The notes: generated by a model not told the origin, from the letters alone. DNA of 64,000 nucleotides from CBDBKE01 sp965218055 (GCA_965218055.1 CBDCKA010000001.1:806001-870000), one strand, 5' to 3'; shown: positions 16,368-26,290, counted from the stretch's first letter. Made by a program: numbers and translations.

Positions 16368-16506
16368 CTAGCAGGCTGCTGAAAAACCGTTTTCAGGGAC
16401 CCAAGAAGGCTTCCACAGGCTGAAGCCTGTGCCATTTTTCAGTAACTTGCGAGCTGGCGGTGGCACAGACTCCAGTCTGTGCAGGGGTTTTTCAGTACTC
16501 TGCTAG
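16368..16506. mobile_element. 139-bp MITE-like element with terminal and internal inverted repeats
   Basis: Ends are inverted copies: ctagcaggctgctgaaaaac at the left and gtttttcagtactctgctag at the right, with a few mismatches. Inside are two palindromes, cacaggctgaagcctgtg and cacagactccagtctgtg. There is no coding capacity. Its right end supplies the TAG stop codon of the adjacent zinc-ribbon gene (16505-16503). Elements with this architecture are non-autonomous or REP-like; no cognate transposase is in the window. Confidence 0.7.
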
Positions 16507-16814
16507 GCGGGGGAGATTTCCGTATAGCGTAATTCCAGCAACGCAGAGCAGGTCAGGCAGACGTAGCCGTCGCCCGCCTGGTAGACGGTGAGGCTGTGGC
16601 AACGGGCGCATTCAGTGGTGGGATCGCAAGCTTCCAGGGGGCGTTCCGGCGGCTCCACCCCGGCCAGCTTGCGCCCTGTGTCAGAGGTCTCCAGCTCGAA
16701 GCTCGTGTGGCAATCACTGCAAATGTGATTGAAGCAACACTTAGGCTCGCAGCTATAGATCACGGCCTGAGAACCACAGCTAGGACATCCCAGCACCGGA
16801 ATGGCTGCCCGCAT
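16503..16814 (-). CDS. Cys-rich zinc-ribbon-like small protein
   Basis: 103 residues with 12 Cys: C10xxC13, C22, C26-C27, C32xxC35, C63, C69xxC72 and C86xxC89. The pattern suggests two or three zinc knuckles or ribbons, for example GCPSCGSQAVIYSC, HICSDCHTSFEL and CARCHSLTVYQAGDGYVC. I cannot name a family. The stop codon lies inside the end of a MITE-like element, so the C-terminus may have been altered by insertion. The only near neighbour, the divergent MFS gene, gives no functional clue. Confidence 0.7.
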   Translation of the reverse strand: MRAAIPVLGCPSCGSQAVIYSCEPKCCFNHICSDCHTSFELETSDTGRKLAGVEPPERPLEACDPTTECARCHSLTVYQAGDGYVCLTCSALLELRYTEISPA

Positions 16815-16875
16815 GGACCGAAAAATATCACAAAAGTTGGGCGGCCGGTCCCTTCCTGTGGCAAATTAGGCGGCG

Positions 16876-18132
16876 ATGCCCGCTAGCCGTGTCCGCTATG
16901 TGGTGGTGGCCTTCGCCTTCGCGCTTTCGGTCATCACCTACATTGACCGGGTCTGCATTGCGGCGGCGGCGCCGACGATCGTTGCGGAACTGGGGCTGTC
17001 GCGCGTCGAGATGGGTGCGGTGTTCAGCGCCTTCACACTGGCTTATGCGCTGTTCGAGATCCCAGGCGGCTGGTGGGGGGACGTCCACGGGGCGCGACGG
17101 GTGCTGACCCGCATCGTGGTCTGGTGGTCGGCGTTTACCGCGTTGACCGGGGCGGCCTGGAACTTCCTGTCGCTGGTCGCCTGTCGTTTCTTGTTCGGCG
17201 CCGGCGAGGCAGGCGCCTTTCCCAACTGCACCCGGGTCTTCTCGCGCTGGATGCCGGCGACCGAGCGCGGCAGGGCTCACGGGCTGATCTTCACCGGCTC
17301 CCGACTGGGCGGCTCGCTCACCCCCTACACAGTCATAGCCCTGATGGCGGTGATTGGGTGGCGTTCCACCTTTGTCGCTTTCGGCGCGCTGGGTCTGTTC
17401 TGGGCCGCCGCTTTCTATTCCTGGTTCCGGGACGAGCCAGCGGAAAAAGCTTCGGTGAACCAAGCCGAGCTGGAACTGATTCGCGGACCGGATCCGGCGC
17501 CGCAGGGCCGCCCCCGTGTCCCCTGGCGGGCCCTTTTAAGCAGCTCCAACCTGTGGGCCATCTGCCTGATGTACGGCTTCATGTTCTACGGCTGGTATTT
17601 CTACATCACCTGGCTGCCCACCTACCTGCAGGAAGCGCGCGGCCTTTCGCCCGCCCAGAGCGGCTTGTACGCTGGCCTGCCGCTGCTGTTCGGCGCCTTC
17701 GGCTGTCTGCTGGGTGGGATGCTGACTGACGCGCTGGTCCGGCGACGCGGCTTGAAATTCGGCCGCCGGGCTGTGGGACTGCTGGGGCTTCTGGCGGCCG
17801 GCGCCTTCCTGCTCACCAGCGTGTTCCTGTCCCACCCCCTGCATGCCATTCTGGCTATTTCGCTTTCCGCCTTCTGTAACGACCTCGCCCTGAGCGCCTG
17901 TTGGGCGGTGTGCATAGACACCGGCAAGCACTATGCCGGCACCGTCTCGGGCGCCATGAACACCTTTGGCAATCTTGGCGGAACGTTGTCACCCTTCCTC
18001 GTGGGCATCTTCCTGGAACGCTTTGGCTCTTGGGAACTTCCCTTCTTTGTGGCCTCCGGGACGTATCTATTTGCCGCCCTGTTCTGGCTGCGGATTGATC
18101 CGACCGAACCGCTCGGTGAGCCAGTATGCTAG
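16876..18132 (+). CDS. MFS transporter, anion:cation symporter type
   Basis: 418 residues with twelve predicted membrane helices. Helix 1-2 region TYIDRVCIAAAAPTIVAELG, the FEIPGGWWGDVHGARRVLTR loop (MFS motif A) and GAGEAGAFPNCTRVFSRWMP are characteristic of the ACS family, which carries organic anions such as hexuronates, glucarate or phthalate. The substrate cannot be read from the sequence. Divergent from the zinc-ribbon gene. Confidence 0.88.
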   Translation: MPASRVRYVVVAFAFALSVITYIDRVCIAAAAPTIVAELGLSRVEMGAVFSAFTLAYALFEIPGGWWGDVHGARRVLTRIVVWWSAFTALTGAAWNFLSLVACRFLFGAGEAGAFPNCTRVFSRWMPATERGRAHGLIFTGSRLGGSLTPYTVIALMAVIGWRSTFVAFGALGLFWAAAFYSWFRDEPAEKASVNQAELELIRGPDPAPQGRPRVPWRALLSSSNLWAICLMYGFMFYGWYFYITWLPTYLQEARGLSPAQSGLYAGLPLLFGAFGCLLGGMLTDALVRRRGLKFGRRAVGLLGLLAAGAFLLTSVFLSHPLHAILAISLSAFCNDLALSACWAVCIDTGKHYAGTVSGAMNTFGNLGGTLSPFLVGIFLERFGSWELPFFVASGTYLFAALFWLRIDPTEPLGEPVC

Positions 18133-18176
18133 CTTAGGGGCGGGACTCTAGCCTGGTTAAAGGAGGGTAATGTTTG

Positions 18177-18626
18177 ATGAGCTGGATGGTCTACGTCGCG
18201 GGGACTGTGCTTTGTTGGGGCCTCTATGGGCTGGTGCTGCATCGGGGGCAGGTGCAGCTTGGTAATCCGCTGCGCGCGCTGCTCTGCGTGGGGATGGCGT
18301 ACTTCCTGATCGGCGTGCTGGTGCCGGCCACCACCTTGTGGCTTCAGGGAGGTTTGAAGGGCTTCAACCAGGCGGGGACCGCAGCGGCCACTCTGGCCGG
18401 TGCGCTGGGCGCCGCTGGCGCTATCGGCATCATCTGGGCTTTTCGAGCGGGGGGCACCCCAACTTACGTGATGCCCCTGGTCTTCGGCGGTGCCCCGTTG
18501 GTGAATGTGGCCTTCGCGCTCTTGCTCCATCCGCCGCGCAGTGCGCCCAGCCCCATGCTCTACGTCGGCTTCCTCCTGACTGCGCTCGGCGCAGGCCTGG
18601 TCCTCTATTACAAGCCGCCGTCCTGA
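18177..18626 (+). CDS. small polytopic membrane protein, EamA/DMT-like
   Basis: 149 residues from ATG 18177, with AGGAGG ten bases upstream. Four or five hydrophobic helices: WMVYVAGTVLCWGLYGLVLH, LLCVGMAYFLIGVLVPATTL, LAGALGAAGAIGIIWAF, YVMPLVFGGAPLVNVAFALL and LYVGFLLTALGAGLVLYY. It resembles half of a drug/metabolite transporter of the EamA type, which might work as a dimer. Substrate unknown. Confidence 0.75.
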   Translation: MSWMVYVAGTVLCWGLYGLVLHRGQVQLGNPLRALLCVGMAYFLIGVLVPATTLWLQGGLKGFNQAGTAAATLAGALGAAGAIGIIWAFRAGGTPTYVMPLVFGGAPLVNVAFALLLHPPRSAPSPMLYVGFLLTALGAGLVLYYKPPS

Positions 18627-18729
18627 GACACCAACAACTAAATCGAATCTGGGTAAACGGCTGGGGTGGCCGGCTCGTCTTAAGCTAACGACAGCGGGGG
18701 ATCGGTCTGCCCGAGATTGCTTGAGGTAA

Positions 18730-19943
18730 ATGGCAGAATTCATTACCAGATACGCGAACGAGCGGGGCAAGGTGCTGGAGCAGATGGAGCGCGCCGACTC
18801 CGAGGAAGAGGTGCGCTCTCGCTACACGCAGCAGGGATTTTACGTCTTCTCGGTCCGGCCGCGAGGAGCCTTCCTGCTAAGGAAGGCGAAGCGGGCTCCG
18901 GCACAGCGGGCCATCGCCAAGCTGGAGCCGTTCCTGATCTTCAACCAGCAGTTTGTCACGCTGATCCGAGCCGGCCTGCCTATGCTGAAGGCGCTGGACT
19001 TGCTGTCGGGCCGCATCGGCTACGCTCCCCTGCGCGAGCGGATCCAGGACGTGCGGGAGCGCGTCCGGGGCGGCGCTCTGCTCTCGCAGGCGTTCGAGGC
19101 CCAGGGGGCGTTCCCCAAGATTTACATCACCTCGTTGTTGGCTGGAGAGAAAGCGGGCAACCTGGAGGAGGTGCTGGACCGCTACATTGCCTACACGCGC
19201 CTGGCCGTGACGGTGCGAAAGAAGGTTCTGGTTTCGCTGATTTACCCGGCGCTGCTGCTGTTCATGGTGACCGCGCTCGTGACCCTTCTGACCACCTACG
19301 TGGTCCCCAACTTCGCCGAACTGTACAAAGGCATGGAAGCCACGCTGCCGCCCATGACCCAGGCGCTGATCGTGGTGGGGCTGGCTATCAAGAACTACCT
19401 GGTGGTGCTGATTCTGGGAATCCCGCTGCTGGCGGTGGCCATCTATTCCTGGGCCCGCTCGGCCAGCGGCGCAGCCCGGTTGGACAGGCTGAAGCTGAAG
19501 CTGCCAGTGGTCGGAGAGATCTGGCTAAAGTACCAGGTGGCGCAGTTCTGCCGGATTCTGGCCACGATGCTGAGCGGTGGCATTCCGCTGGTTTCGGCTC
19601 TGGAGACGGCGGCCGATTCGTTCGGGTCGGCGCTGGTGCGCCGGGCACTGGAATCCGCCAGCCGGGCGGTGCGGGAGGGGCGCACTCTGTCGGCCGGCCT
19701 GCGCGAGTCGGGTTTTGTCCCCGATCTGGCCGTGGAAATGATCGAGGTGGGTGAATCCACCGGCTCGCTGCCCCAGATGCTGTCCAGTACCGCCGAATTT
19801 TACGAAGAGGATGTGCAGACCCGCCTGCAGGCCGCCCTTACGCTGATCGAGCCGGCCATCCTCATCTTCATGGGAGTGCTGGTGGCGTTTGTGTTGATCT
19901 CCCTCTATCTGCCCATCTTCTCGCTGGCGGAAAGGATTCAAAC

Positions 19944-19947
<4 letters not shown>
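18730..19947 (+). CDS. gspF: type II secretion/type IV pilus inner-membrane platform protein
   Basis: 405 residues with the two-repeat GspF/PilC structure. Repeat 1 is FNQQFVTLIRAGLPMLKALD...GEKAGNLEEVLDRYI followed by a helix (LIYPALLLFMVTALVTLL). Repeat 2 is FCRILATMLSGGIPLVSALE...EVGESTGSLPQMLSSTAEFY followed by the last helix near 375-398. It is the membrane hub around which the assembly ATPase works. First gene of the operon; its stop overlaps gspE (ATGA). Confidence 0.93.
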
Positions 19948-21578
<1,631 letters not shown>

Positions 21579-21581
21579 TTT

Positions 21582-21713
21582 GATTGCGGATTTCCGATTG
21601 TGGTATTGGCCACAGCGGCACGGAGCGCGCAGAGCCGGAAAAGTTTTTTCTCTGCGTTCTCTGTGGCTCTGTGGTTCGTTGGCTGAATCCGAAATCCGCG
21701 ATCCGGAATCGTA
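21582..21713. repeat. heptamer-structured palindromic repeat, copy 1, in the gspE-pilM gap
   Basis: Left part reads as heptamers gattgcg, gatttcc, gattgtg, gtattgg, ccacagc, ggcacgg, agcgcgc, agagccg. The right part is an imperfect reverse complement (ctctgcg...ctctgtgg...gaaatccgcgatcc). The core palindrome spans 21610-21674, with outer arms near 21582-21595 and 21688-21710. As RNA it would form a long hairpin within the operon transcript. A related copy occupies the next intergenic gap. Confidence 0.8.
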
Positions 21714-22661
21714 ATGGCCAGCGCATTCTCGGTCGCCAAAAACTTGTTCTACCGCCTCTGGGATGAACCGCCGCCCTCCCTGGCCGTGGAGTTTTCCTCG
21801 GGCGGGGTGGCGGCGGCATGCTGGACGCCCGGAGCAGGCACAGCAGATCGCTTCACGAGTGAGCCGCTACCGGAAGAGGCGCTGCGGCCCTCGCTGGTGC
21901 GCGACAATGTGCTGCGTCCGGACGAGGTGCGTTCGGTGCTGGCCGAGGTGCTGGGGCGCGTGAGCCGGCGCAACGGCGGCAATCTGGCTGTGCTGCTGCC
22001 TGACGTCGCGGCGCGCGTTTCTCCGCTGGTGCTGGAGCAGCTTCCAGCCCGGCGGGAAGAGGCGCAGGCGCTGCTTCGCTGGCGCCTGAAGAAGACGGTG
22101 CCGTTCGAGGTGGAGCAGGCTTCGCTCGCCTACCAGCCGCTGGGTGATTCCCCGGAGGGGCGCGAGGTACTGGTGGCGGTGGCCCCGAGCGGTGTGGTGC
22201 GGCAGTACGAGGCGGCGTTGGAATCCCTGGGCTATCAACCCGGCTTTGTCACCCTCTCTTCGCTGGCCGCGATCGGGCTTCTGCCGAGCGCCGCGCCGGG
22301 AGCCGGCAGCGGCGTCATGCTGCTTCGCGGCGCGGGACGCCTGTCGACCATCCTGGCCACCGGCTCCGGCAAGCTGCGCATGTTCCGCTCCTCTGACCTG
22401 CCGGCCGAGGAGCAGCCCCGCTCGCTGGAAGAGATTCTTGCTGACGCGTATAGCTCTGCCGTGTACTTTCAGGATAATTTCGGCGAAACGCTGGAGCGAA
22501 TCTACCTGGCCGGATTTGGCGAGCAAACGCCGCAGTTGCAGGCATTGATCCAGCAGGAACTCGGCGTTCGAACTCAGCCCCTGCTGGTGCCGGGAGCGCG
22601 CAGCGAGGACAACGACTTCCTTGGTCTCCACGGAATGATCGCCGGGCAGGCCAAACAATGA
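21714..22661 (+). CDS. pilM: PilM-like actin-fold assembly protein
   Basis: 315 residues resembling PilM or the cytoplasmic domain of GspL. Cues are LAVEFSSGGVAAACW (phosphate-1-like strand), RWRLKKTVPFEVEQASLAYQ (highly typical of PilM), VLVAVAPSGVVRQYEAALES and the late IYLAGFG...LQALIQQELG segment. PilM binds the PilN N-terminus and links to the ATPase. Position between the ATPase gene and pilN supports the call. Confidence 0.83.
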   Translation: MASAFSVAKNLFYRLWDEPPPSLAVEFSSGGVAAACWTPGAGTADRFTSEPLPEEALRPSLVRDNVLRPDEVRSVLAEVLGRVSRRNGGNLAVLLPDVAARVSPLVLEQLPARREEAQALLRWRLKKTVPFEVEQASLAYQPLGDSPEGREVLVAVAPSGVVRQYEAALESLGYQPGFVTLSSLAAIGLLPSAAPGAGSGVMLLRGAGRLSTILATGSGKLRMFRSSDLPAEEQPRSLEEILADAYSSAVYFQDNFGETLERIYLAGFGEQTPQLQALIQQELGVRTQPLLVPGARSEDNDFLGLHGMIAGQAKQ

Positions 22662-22664
22662 TTG

Positions 22665-22790
22665 CGGATTGCAGACCCCGGATGGTGGTATCAGCCACAG
22701 AGGCACAGAGCGCACAGAGCCGGAAAAGCTTTTCCTCTGTGTGCTCTGCGTCTCTGTGGCCAGACTTCAGATCCGGAACCCGAAACAGGC
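22665..22790. repeat. heptamer-structured palindromic repeat, copy 2, in the pilM-pilN gap
   Basis: Starts gattgcg, gattgca, gaccccg, gatggtg, gtatcag, ccacaga, ggcacag, agcgcac, agagccg. The core palindrome (22694-22760, gccacaga...tctgtggc) is nearly perfect around an aaaagctttt centre. It is homologous in order to copy 1 but diverged in detail. The frame into pilN is open through it, which explains a spurious longer start at 22662. Confidence 0.85.
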
Positions 22791-23360
22791 ATGCGCATTG
22801 AACTGAACCTGGCGAGCCGGCCCGTTGGGAACCTGCGGCGGTATTACGTACTGGCGGGGACTGGCGCGGTGCTTTTAACCCTGCTGGCCGCCGCCCAGGC
22901 GACCATTTTCTTCCGCGGCTGGTGGGGCGGGCGCGAGGACCGCCAAGAAACCGAGCACCGGCGTTCCGAGGTGCCTCGCCTGGAGGCCGAAGAGAAGAAG
23001 CTCAAGCAGCAGATCGAGCAACCGCAAGCTCAGGATGTAATGGACCGCTCTTATTTCCTGAATGCGTTGATCTTCCAGAAGAGTGTCTCCTGGACGCAGA
23101 TCCTCATGGATTTGGAGGAGATGGTCCCGGACCGCGTCATGGTGGTCTCCATCCGGCCGGAGATCGTGGAGCGCAGTCGGGTTCGCCTGGAGATGCTGGT
23201 CGTTGGCGAGTCCATCGGCCAGTTGCTGGAGTTTTTGCGGCGCATTGAAAGCTCCGCCAAGTTTGGCACGCCGGTCCTCAGCCAGGAAGTGCCCGCGCAG
23301 GATGCCGACAAGGACCCCAGCGTCAAGCTGGAATTAAGCGTGTTCTATGGCCAAAAATAG
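22791..23360 (+). CDS. pilN: PilN-like assembly protein
   Basis: 189 residues from ATG 22791 (MRIELNLASRP), the conserved PilN start that docks in PilM. One membrane helix covers about residues 20-42, followed by a coiled coil (RRSEVPRLEAEEKKLKQQIE) and a ferredoxin-like domain (SWTQILMDLEEMVPDRVMVV). It forms the inner-membrane alignment complex with PilO. The gene overlaps pilO by 14 bp. Confidence 0.85.
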   Translation: MRIELNLASRPVGNLRRYYVLAGTGAVLLTLLAAAQATIFFRGWWGGREDRQETEHRRSEVPRLEAEEKKLKQQIEQPQAQDVMDRSYFLNALIFQKSVSWTQILMDLEEMVPDRVMVVSIRPEIVERSRVRLEMLVVGESIGQLLEFLRRIESSAKFGTPVLSQEVPAQDADKDPSVKLELSVFYGQK

Positions 23361-23988
23361 TCTTTCCACCCGAGTTGTGGAACGGCTGGTTTCCCGGCGC
23401 CCACTCCGGTGGCGCCTCCTGCAGGGACTACTGGCTGGGCTGCTGGCGGTGAATATCCTGTTCTTCTATCTTGCCCCAAAGCCGGCCGGGGAGCGTGCCC
23501 GCGAACAGGCCGAAGTGGAGCGCCAACTCGACCAGGACTTGGGGTCCCGCCAGGAAACGGTAGAACGGTTGCGCAACATCACTGAGAACCTGGACCAAGC
23601 TTGCCAGCAGGGTCTCCAGTTCCACAAGGATAAGTTCCTGCCCAAGCTCGAGGGCTTCCGCATTCTCATGGAGGAACTGGACAAGCTGGCGCGAGCGAAC
23701 CGGGTGAGCAAGGGCAACGTCAGCTATTCGCTGAGCGAAGTGAAGGGGCGGCCTGAACTGAACGAAGTGCGCGTGACGACCGTGTTGGAGGGTGACTACG
23801 CCAAGATCGTGGAGTTTGTGAATCAAGTGGAGCGCTCGTCCGTGTTCATGATCATTGACAAGATCGCCCTGGCCGGACGCGGCGGAACCGTGAAGACGGG
23901 CGCCGGCAAGACAGGCCCGGTGACGCTTTCGTTGGGTCTGGTGACGTTCTTCCGCGTGTCGCGGACGCCAGACGAGGCCAAACTCTAA
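23347..23988 (+). CDS. pilO: PilO-like assembly protein
   Basis: 213 residues. A short cytoplasmic tail is followed by a membrane helix (LLAGLLAVNILFFYLAP), a coiled coil (about 50-110) and a periplasmic fold with LEGDYAKIVEFVNQVERSSV and FMIIDKIALAG, the typical PilO/GspM segment. Partner of PilN. The TAA stop is part of the first unit of an 11-bp tandem repeat. Confidence 0.82.
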   Translation: MAKNSLSTRVVERLVSRRPLRWRLLQGLLAGLLAVNILFFYLAPKPAGERAREQAEVERQLDQDLGSRQETVERLRNITENLDQACQQGLQFHKDKFLPKLEGFRILMEELDKLARANRVSKGNVSYSLSEVKGRPELNEVRVTTVLEGDYAKIVEFVNQVERSSVFMIIDKIALAGRGGTVKTGAGKTGPVTLSLGLVTFFRVSRTPDEAKL

Positions 23989-24028
23989 GGCCAGACTAAG
24001 GCCAAGCTAGGGCCAACCTAAGGCCGAG
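23985..24028. repeat. 11-bp tandem repeat, four copies, after pilO
   Basis: Units ctaaggccaga, ctaaggccaag, ctagggccaac and ctaaggccgag start at 23985, 23996, 24007 and 24018. Each contains a taa or tag; because 11 is not a multiple of three, the array puts stops in successive frames. It fills most of the 52-bp gap to the next gene. Confidence 0.9.
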
Positions 24029-24040
24029 GTAGGAAAAGCA

Positions 24041-24649
24041 ATGGCTCTGTCGTTTCGCTCCGAAGACGGAAAGCGCTGGATCGCGCCAGCGCTGCTGTTG
24101 GGTCTTGCGGCTTTGCTGCTGTATCGCGCCTTTCCTACCCCAGCCGTACAGACTACCGGCTCCGCCGGGGACGTCCGGCCGGCACGAGAGAGCCGCTCGC
24201 AAGCCCGGGCACGGGCTTCCACCTCCTCCCGGGGCCGGTGGACCGCGCAGGCGCCACCGCCAGGAGAGTACGACCCTGCGCTGAAACTCGACCTGTTTGC
24301 CAAAGTGCAGGGCATCACCTACCAGGGGAGCGGGCGCAACATCTTCCAGTACCATACGCCTGCGGCTCCGATACCAGAGCCGGCGGCCAAAGCTGTCACC
24401 ACCTCGGCTGCCAAGCGATCTGGTCCGGCACCCCCTCCGCCTATCCCTCTGAAGTATTACGGGTATGCCCACAAGTCCAACGAAACCGCCAAGAAGGCGT
24501 TCTTCGTGGACGGAGAGGAAATTTTCATTGCCACCGAGGGGGAGACTGTCAACAAACGGTATAAGATAATAAAGATTGGGGTGAACACGGTTGAGGTGGA
24601 AGACCTGGTGAACAACAACAAGCAGACTCTTCCCTTGCAGGAGACCTGA
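24041..24649 (+). CDS. PilP-position protein of the secretion/pilus operon
   Basis: 202 residues. A membrane helix (WIAPALLLGLAALLLYRAF) is followed by a flexible Arg/Ser/Pro-rich linker and a C-terminal beta domain: PIPLKYYGYAHKSNETAKKA, FFVDGEEIFIATEGETVNKR and YKIIKIGVNTVEVEDL. The beta domain matches the HR/PDZ-like region of PilP or GspC, which bridges the inner-membrane complex and the secretin. Similarity is structural rather than strong in sequence. Its stop overlaps the next start. Confidence 0.7.
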   Translation: MALSFRSEDGKRWIAPALLLGLAALLLYRAFPTPAVQTTGSAGDVRPARESRSQARARASTSSRGRWTAQAPPPGEYDPALKLDLFAKVQGITYQGSGRNIFQYHTPAAPIPEPAAKAVTTSAAKRSGPAPPPPIPLKYYGYAHKSNETAKKAFFVDGEEIFIATEGETVNKRYKIIKIGVNTVEVEDLVNNNKQTLPLQET

Positions 24650-26076
24650 TGAGCCGGTCGAAGGTCCGCGGTCCAAAGTCCGAGATCGAAGAGCTCCCCC
24701 TCCTGCCGCGAACCCCGGCTTCCACGGCGGGCAATCAGGAAGGCTGGGCGTTGCTCACCATAATCTTTTTCTCTGCGCTGCTGGCGATCTCGCTGGCCTC
24801 TGTACTGCCGCGGGCGGCCATGGAAGCGCGCCGGGAAAAAGAAGCGGACTTGATCCACCGGGGCCGCCAATATCAGCGAGCCATCCAGCTCTATTTCCGA
24901 AAGTTCCGCCGGTATCCCGCCAAGCTCGAGGAGCTCGAAGACACGAACGGCATTCGTTTCCTGCGGCGGCGTTTCGCCGATCCAATTACGGGAAGCGAGG
25001 AGTGGCGCCTGATCCATATCAACCCTCAGGGCGTCTTGACTGATTCGGTGATCCAGCCGCTCGCAAGCGCCGCAGTTCCGGGTGTGACTCCGGGCGTATC
25101 CGGTGCCTTGCCGGGCACGCAGAGCACGCCAAAACAGCCGGGCGTTTCCCAGCCAGCGTCCGCCTTTGGCCAGTCCTCAGGGTTCGGTCAACAGCCGAGG
25201 CGCAGTCCTCAGCCCACTTCTGGCTTCGGGCAGACCTCCGGTTTTGGACAGTCTTCGATTTTCGGTGCCCGGCCGGGACAGGCGCCGCAACAAAGCGGTT
25301 TCGGCCAGCCGACCGGTCCTGGGCAGCGGTCGGCACGGGCAGGCCCCCAACCAGCAGGCTTCCGGCTGCCTGGACAAGTTGGACAGTCCAGGCCCAGCCC
25401 GCAGCCCGGCTTCGGCCAGCCGGCTCAGACGACTCCGCCGGGTCAGGGACCCGGCAGGGTTGTGATTCCTGGGCTGCCAGCCGGAGTGCAGATCGGCGCG
25501 CCCGGGTCGCAGTCCGGTGCGCCCGTTGGAATTTCGGCCGGAACAGGCTTAGGTGCTAGCGTCGGGACGACCACCACAGGCTTCGCCGCCGTTGCTGTGA
25601 ATCCCACCGGCTCCGCCACGGGCCCCGGCCAGCCTGCCGGTTTAGGTGGTAAGCAGTTTGGGGGCGGCATCGCCGGCGTGGCCAGCACCAGGGAAGCGCC
25701 TTCGATGAAGATCTACAACGGCCGCAAAAAATACAACGAATGGGAATTCGTCTACGATTTTCGCCGCGACCCGACGATGATAGGCCGCCAGGTCCAGGGC
25801 GCATCTGCCCAGCCAGGCGCCCGCGTGGGCCAACCCCAGCAGCCCGGCCGTCCTGGCCAGCCGCAACGCACCGGGTTCGGCCAGCCGCAACCTAGTGGTT
25901 TCGGCGGGCCCCAACCTGGCGCGTTCGGCCAGCCTCGCGGGTTTGGGCAGCCGCAGCCAAGCCCGTCGGGTAGGCCACAACCCGGCCGGTCCGGTCAACC
26001 GCAGCCAAGAAGGCCCGGCCAGCCACAGCCCGGAGGCATTGGGGCACGGCCGCCCACTCCATTTCCACGCCGCTGA
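24649..26076 (+). CDS. pseudopilin-like protein with FG-rich low-complexity repeats
   Basis: 475 residues. Residues 1-32 are a polar leader ending GNQEG, then a hydrophobic helix (WALLTIIFFSALLAISLASV) and a GspG-like segment (LYFRKFRRYPAKLEELED...RRRFADPITGSEEWRLIHI). The helix has Thr where pseudopilins usually have Glu5. Two low-complexity regions (about 135-345 and 384-475) are rich in Gly, Gln and Pro with 12 Phe-Gly pairs, eight of them GFG (SGFGQ, PGFGQP). A compact island near 350-380 (SMKIYNGRKKYNEWEFVYDF) separates them. The first residues are encoded by heptamer repeats. Probably a secretion-operon substrate or minor pseudopilin; the role of the repeats is unknown. Confidence 0.75.
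   Translation: MSRSKVRGPKSEIEELPLLPRTPASTAGNQEGWALLTIIFFSALLAISLASVLPRAAMEARREKEADLIHRGRQYQRAIQLYFRKFRRYPAKLEELEDTNGIRFLRRRFADPITGSEEWRLIHINPQGVLTDSVIQPLASAAVPGVTPGVSGALPGTQSTPKQPGVSQPASAFGQSSGFGQQPRRSPQPTSGFGQTSGFGQSSIFGARPGQAPQQSGFGQPTGPGQRSARAGPQPAGFRLPGQVGQSRPSPQPGFGQPAQTTPPGQGPGRVVIPGLPAGVQIGAPGSQSGAPVGISAGTGLGASVGTTTTGFAAVAVNPTGSATGPGQPAGLGGKQFGGGIAGVASTREAPSMKIYNGRKKYNEWEFVYDFRRDPTMIGRQVQGASAQPGARVGQPQQPGRPGQPQRTGFGQPQPSGFGGPQPGAFGQPRGFGQPQPSPSGRPQPGRSGQPQPRRPGQPQPGGIGARPPTPFPRR
24662..24689. repeat. heptanucleotide repeat inside the pseudopilin-like N-terminus
   Basis: Heptamers aggtccg, cggtcca, aagtccg, agatcga encode part of the leader (SKVRGPKSE). They sit just after the ATG. Either the repeat has been absorbed into coding sequence or a later start is used; no better start is apparent before the hydrophobic helix. 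Confidence 0.65.
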
Positions 26077-26252
26077 GACAGAGCGTCTGCCTCTATTACG
26101 TCCTTCAGGCCCCGTACCTCAGCATCAATCCCGTCGTCCTGTTAGGAAAAAGTTAGGCCCACGGAGATAAAGCCAGGGGAATTCCCGCCGAGCTGGAAAT
26201 TGCAAAAATCGGTCCCGCGAATTTGCCAGAAAATTCTACTCGACGATTGCGC

Positions 26253-26290
26253 TTGACAGAGGCAAGAATATATGACTTATAGTCATATAT
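26253..26290 (+). promoter_or_regulatory. promoter with overlapping palindromic operator for the efflux operon
   Basis: TTGACA (26253-26258) is followed after 17-18 bp by ttata(g) (about 26277-26282) as a likely -10. The perfect palindrome atatatgac-ttata-gtcatatat (26268-26290; 9-bp arms, 5-bp centre) covers the -10. Size and position are those of a TetR-family operator, so the adjacent tetR product probably represses its own operon. Confidence 0.7.
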
